Shown here: piece by piece, positions 62,265 to 64,000 of the stretch
Layout of the letters: each line of letters opens with the position of its first letter
How positions within the stretch are numbered: position 1 is the first letter of the stretch
DNA from: Burkholderia sp. WAC0059
GTDB lineage: Bacteria > Pseudomonadota > Gammaproteobacteria > Burkholderiales > Burkholderiaceae
NCBI RefSeq assembly: GCF_002870125.1
Contig: NZ_PNEO01000010.1
Location: forward strand, 62,001-126,000
Reading direction: 5' to 3'
Length of the DNA: 64,000 bases
Position numbers and translations under genes: made by a program
The notes under the pieces: model-generated
What the model was told of the DNA's origin: nothing
Database searches by the model: none
Seen by the model: only the letters and a program-made list of their open reading frames with translations

Positions 62265-63124
62265 AGCGCCCTCCGACGGCGCGGATTGGCGAGGTCGTTC
62301 AGCCCGTTGCCGATCAGGTTCAGGCTCAGGACCGTGACCAACACCGCGCAGCCCGGCAGCGCGGTCATGTACCACGCGGTCTGCAGCGCCTCGCGGCCGG
62401 AGCCGATCATGCTGCCCCACGTGATCACATTGGGATCGCCGAGTCCCAGAAAGGACAGCACGGCCTCGGTCAGGATCGCGTTGCCGGCCAGGATCGACAT
62501 CATCACGATGGCCGAAGTCGCCACGTTCGGCAGGACGTGCGTGAGCACGATGCGCGGCCGGCTCATGCCGATCACGACCGCGGCCTGCACGAACTCCGCG
62601 CGGCTCACGCGCAGCGCCTCGGCCCTCACGAGCCGGGCAACCTGCGGCCAGTTCGTCAGCGCGACGCCCAGCACGATGGTCGTCACGCTCGGCTGGACCA
62701 CGACCACCAGCACGATGACGAAGAGCAGCGCAGGCATGGTCTGGAACAGCTCCGTGACGCGCATCAGCACCTCGTCGACGAGACCGCCGTAAAACCCGGC
62801 CACGGCGCCGATCAGCAACCCCGCCAGCGTGGCGAGCAGCCCCGCCGCGAGGCCGATCTCGAGCGACACGCGCGCGCCGTAGGCGATGCCGCTGAACATG
62901 TCCCGCCCCATCATGTCGGTCCCCAGCGGAAAGGCCGGATCCGTGCCAGGCCAGGTGAACGGCGTGCCGACCATGTCGAGCGGGTCGTTATGAGTGATGT
63001 ACGGCGCGCCGAGCGCGAGCCCGCACACGGCCGCCAGCAGCAACGCGCCGAGCGTCAGGCTCGGGGACTGCGTGGCGCGCTGCCAGAGGCGCGCGCCGGG
63101 TTTCGCGAGCACGACGTCGCTCAT
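62261..63124 (-). CDS. ABC transporter permease, DppC/OppC type
   Basis: A 287-residue permease with about six helices. PLGTDMMGRDMFSGIAYGAR (about 67-86) is the conserved periplasmic segment of DppC/OppC proteins, and the EAA loop is around RVSRAEFVQAAVVIGMSRPR. Coupled by 4-bp overlaps to the genes on both sides. Confidence 0.93.
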   Translation of the reverse strand: MSDVVLAKPGARLWQRATQSPSLTLGALLLAAVCGLALGAPYITHNDPLDMVGTPFTWPGTDPAFPLGTDMMGRDMFSGIAYGARVSLEIGLAAGLLATLAGLLIGAVAGFYGGLVDEVLMRVTELFQTMPALLFVIVLVVVVQPSVTTIVLGVALTNWPQVARLVRAEALRVSRAEFVQAAVVIGMSRPRIVLTHVLPNVATSAIVMMSILAGNAILTEAVLSFLGLGDPNVITWGSMIGSGREALQTAWYMTALPGCAVLVTVLSLNLIGNGLNDLANPRRRRAL

Positions 63125-64000
63125 CGCTCCACCTCGATACGCGGATCGAACCAGCCGTACGCGAGATCCACCGCCAGGTTGACGACGAGCACGAGCACCG
63201 AGCTGAAGAACAGGATGCCGAGCAGCAGGTTCAGGTCGCGCGAGGCGACCGCATCGAGGGCCAACTGGCCGAGGCCGGGCCAGCTGAACACCGTCTCGAT
63301 CGCCACGGAGCCGCTGAACAGCGCCCCGAACTGCAAGGCGGTCATCGTGACGATCGGCAGCAGCGCATTCGGCACCACGTGCGAGCGGATCGTCGCCACG
63401 CGCGATACGCCCTTCGCACGGGCCGTGCGGACAAAATCGAGGCCGGCCACCTCGAGCACCGAGGCGCGCATGAGCCGGGCGTAGATCGCCAGGTAATAGG
63501 CCGCGAGACAGAACACCGGCAGCACCATGTGCGCCGCAACGTCGCCCGCGTGCGCCCAGCCGGTCGCAACCACGCCCGGGGTGGTGATGCCCCCGGCCGG
63601 CAGCCAGCGCAGATGCGCGGAAAACAGCACCATCAGCATCAGTCCCAACCAGAACAGCGGCGTCGCGAAACCCAGCGTCGCGAGGACGGAGACCGCCATG
63701 TCGACCCAGCGCCGGCGCGACACGGCCGCCACGGTGCCGGCGAGGCAGCCGAACAGCAGCGCGATCACGAGCGCGCCCACCATCAGCAGCGCGGTCGCCG
63801 GCAGGCGTCCCACGATCAGGTGCAGCACCGATTCGTTGTAGCGGAAAGACCAGCCCAGATCGAAGTGGGCCATCCGGTTCAGGTAGGCGAGAAACTGCAG
63901 CGAGAGCGGCTGGTCCGTACCGAACTGGTGACGCAGCGCGGCCAGATACTCGGGGGTCGCGGCGCCCGCCTCCCCCGCCATGACGTCGGCCAGGTCGCCC
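63121..64000 (-). CDS. ABC transporter permease, DppB/OppB type (5' end outside window)
   Basis: The gene runs off the right end of the window; 293 codons are seen and the N-terminal part (about 40 residues) is missing. The visible start GDLADVMAGEAGAATPEYLA fits the family's PGDP region just after TM1, and the C-terminus holds the EAA-like ARAKGVSRVATIRSHVVPNA and NLAVDLAYGWFDPRIEVER. It forms the Dpp-type channel with the DppC-type subunit and is the first visible gene of the locus. Confidence 0.92.
   Translation of the reverse strand, partial: GDLADVMAGEAGAATPEYLAALRHQFGTDQPLSLQFLAYLNRMAHFDLGWSFRYNESVLHLIVGRLPATALLMVGALVIALLFGCLAGTVAAVSRRRWVDMAVSVLATLGFATPLFWLGLMLMVLFSAHLRWLPAGGITTPGVVATGWAHAGDVAAHMVLPVFCLAAYYLAIYARLMRASVLEVAGLDFVRTARAKGVSRVATIRSHVVPNALLPIVTMTALQFGALFSGSVAIETVFSWPGLGQLALDAVASRDLNLLLGILFFSSVLVLVVNLAVDLAYGWFDPRIEVER

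Overview
The window is high-GC (roughly two-thirds G+C) proteobacterial DNA. Its gene content points to Burkholderia or a close relative of the Burkholderiaceae. It has a RhlE-type helicase with a long Gly/Arg tail, an aceB-type malate synthase, a complete mdc malonate decarboxylase operon, SfnB-like flavoproteins, many LysR/GntR regulators and many MFS carriers. No rRNA, CRISPR array, insertion sequence or phage gene was seen. The density of catabolic transporters and regulators suggests a metabolically accessory chromosomal region. Species cannot be fixed from sequence alone.

Layout. 1-5.9 kb: housekeeping genes (end of rhlE, a universal stress protein, a LysR regulator divergent from malate synthase aceB, a GGCT-fold protein, an AraC regulator and a GNAT acetyltransferase). 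6.0-7.4 kb: a small Ser-rich orphan with unusual codons lies downstream of the 3' end of a duplicated tRNA-Asp/tRNA-Glu array. 8.0-17.0 kb: a small CxxC protein and the malonate module, with an MFS carrier divergent from a GntR regulator followed by mdcA-B-C-D-E-G-H. 17.1-21.8 kb: a membrane-anchored methyltransferase, an amidase whose triad spacing matches malonamidase E2, an ACS-type MFS carrier and a divergent LysR. 21.9-26.2 kb: a LysR divergent from a DUF485 / sodium-solute symporter / nitrilase operon with two strong operator dyads.

26.2-38.5 kb, mostly minus strand: ACAD/SfnB-like protein, LLM monooxygenase, MFS and SfnB (probable organosulfur use); then a Tat-exported carboxylesterase, two MmgE/PrpD proteins and an MFS carrier, facing a GntR regulator across a perfect 12-bp palindrome. 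38.6-42.6 kb: a MarR regulator and an amidase / DUF3311 / symporter operon with a recognisable promoter and operator. 42.8-45.1 kb: aldose 1-epimerase and a YraQ-type permease. 45.2-48.2 kb: flavohemoglobin hmp divergent from norR, with a sigma-54 promoter upstream of hmp.

48.4-64.0 kb: a co-oriented block of 13 minus-strand genes that continues past the window edge. It holds two unrelated ABC importers (Dpp-type and SsuABC-type), two LLM flavin monooxygenases, an SfnB-like flavoprotein and two paralogous four-domain rhodanese proteins. I read it as a large sulfur-scavenging locus: import of organosulfur compounds, flavin-dependent cleavage or oxidation, and sulfane sulfur handling. This is the most unusual assembly in the window.
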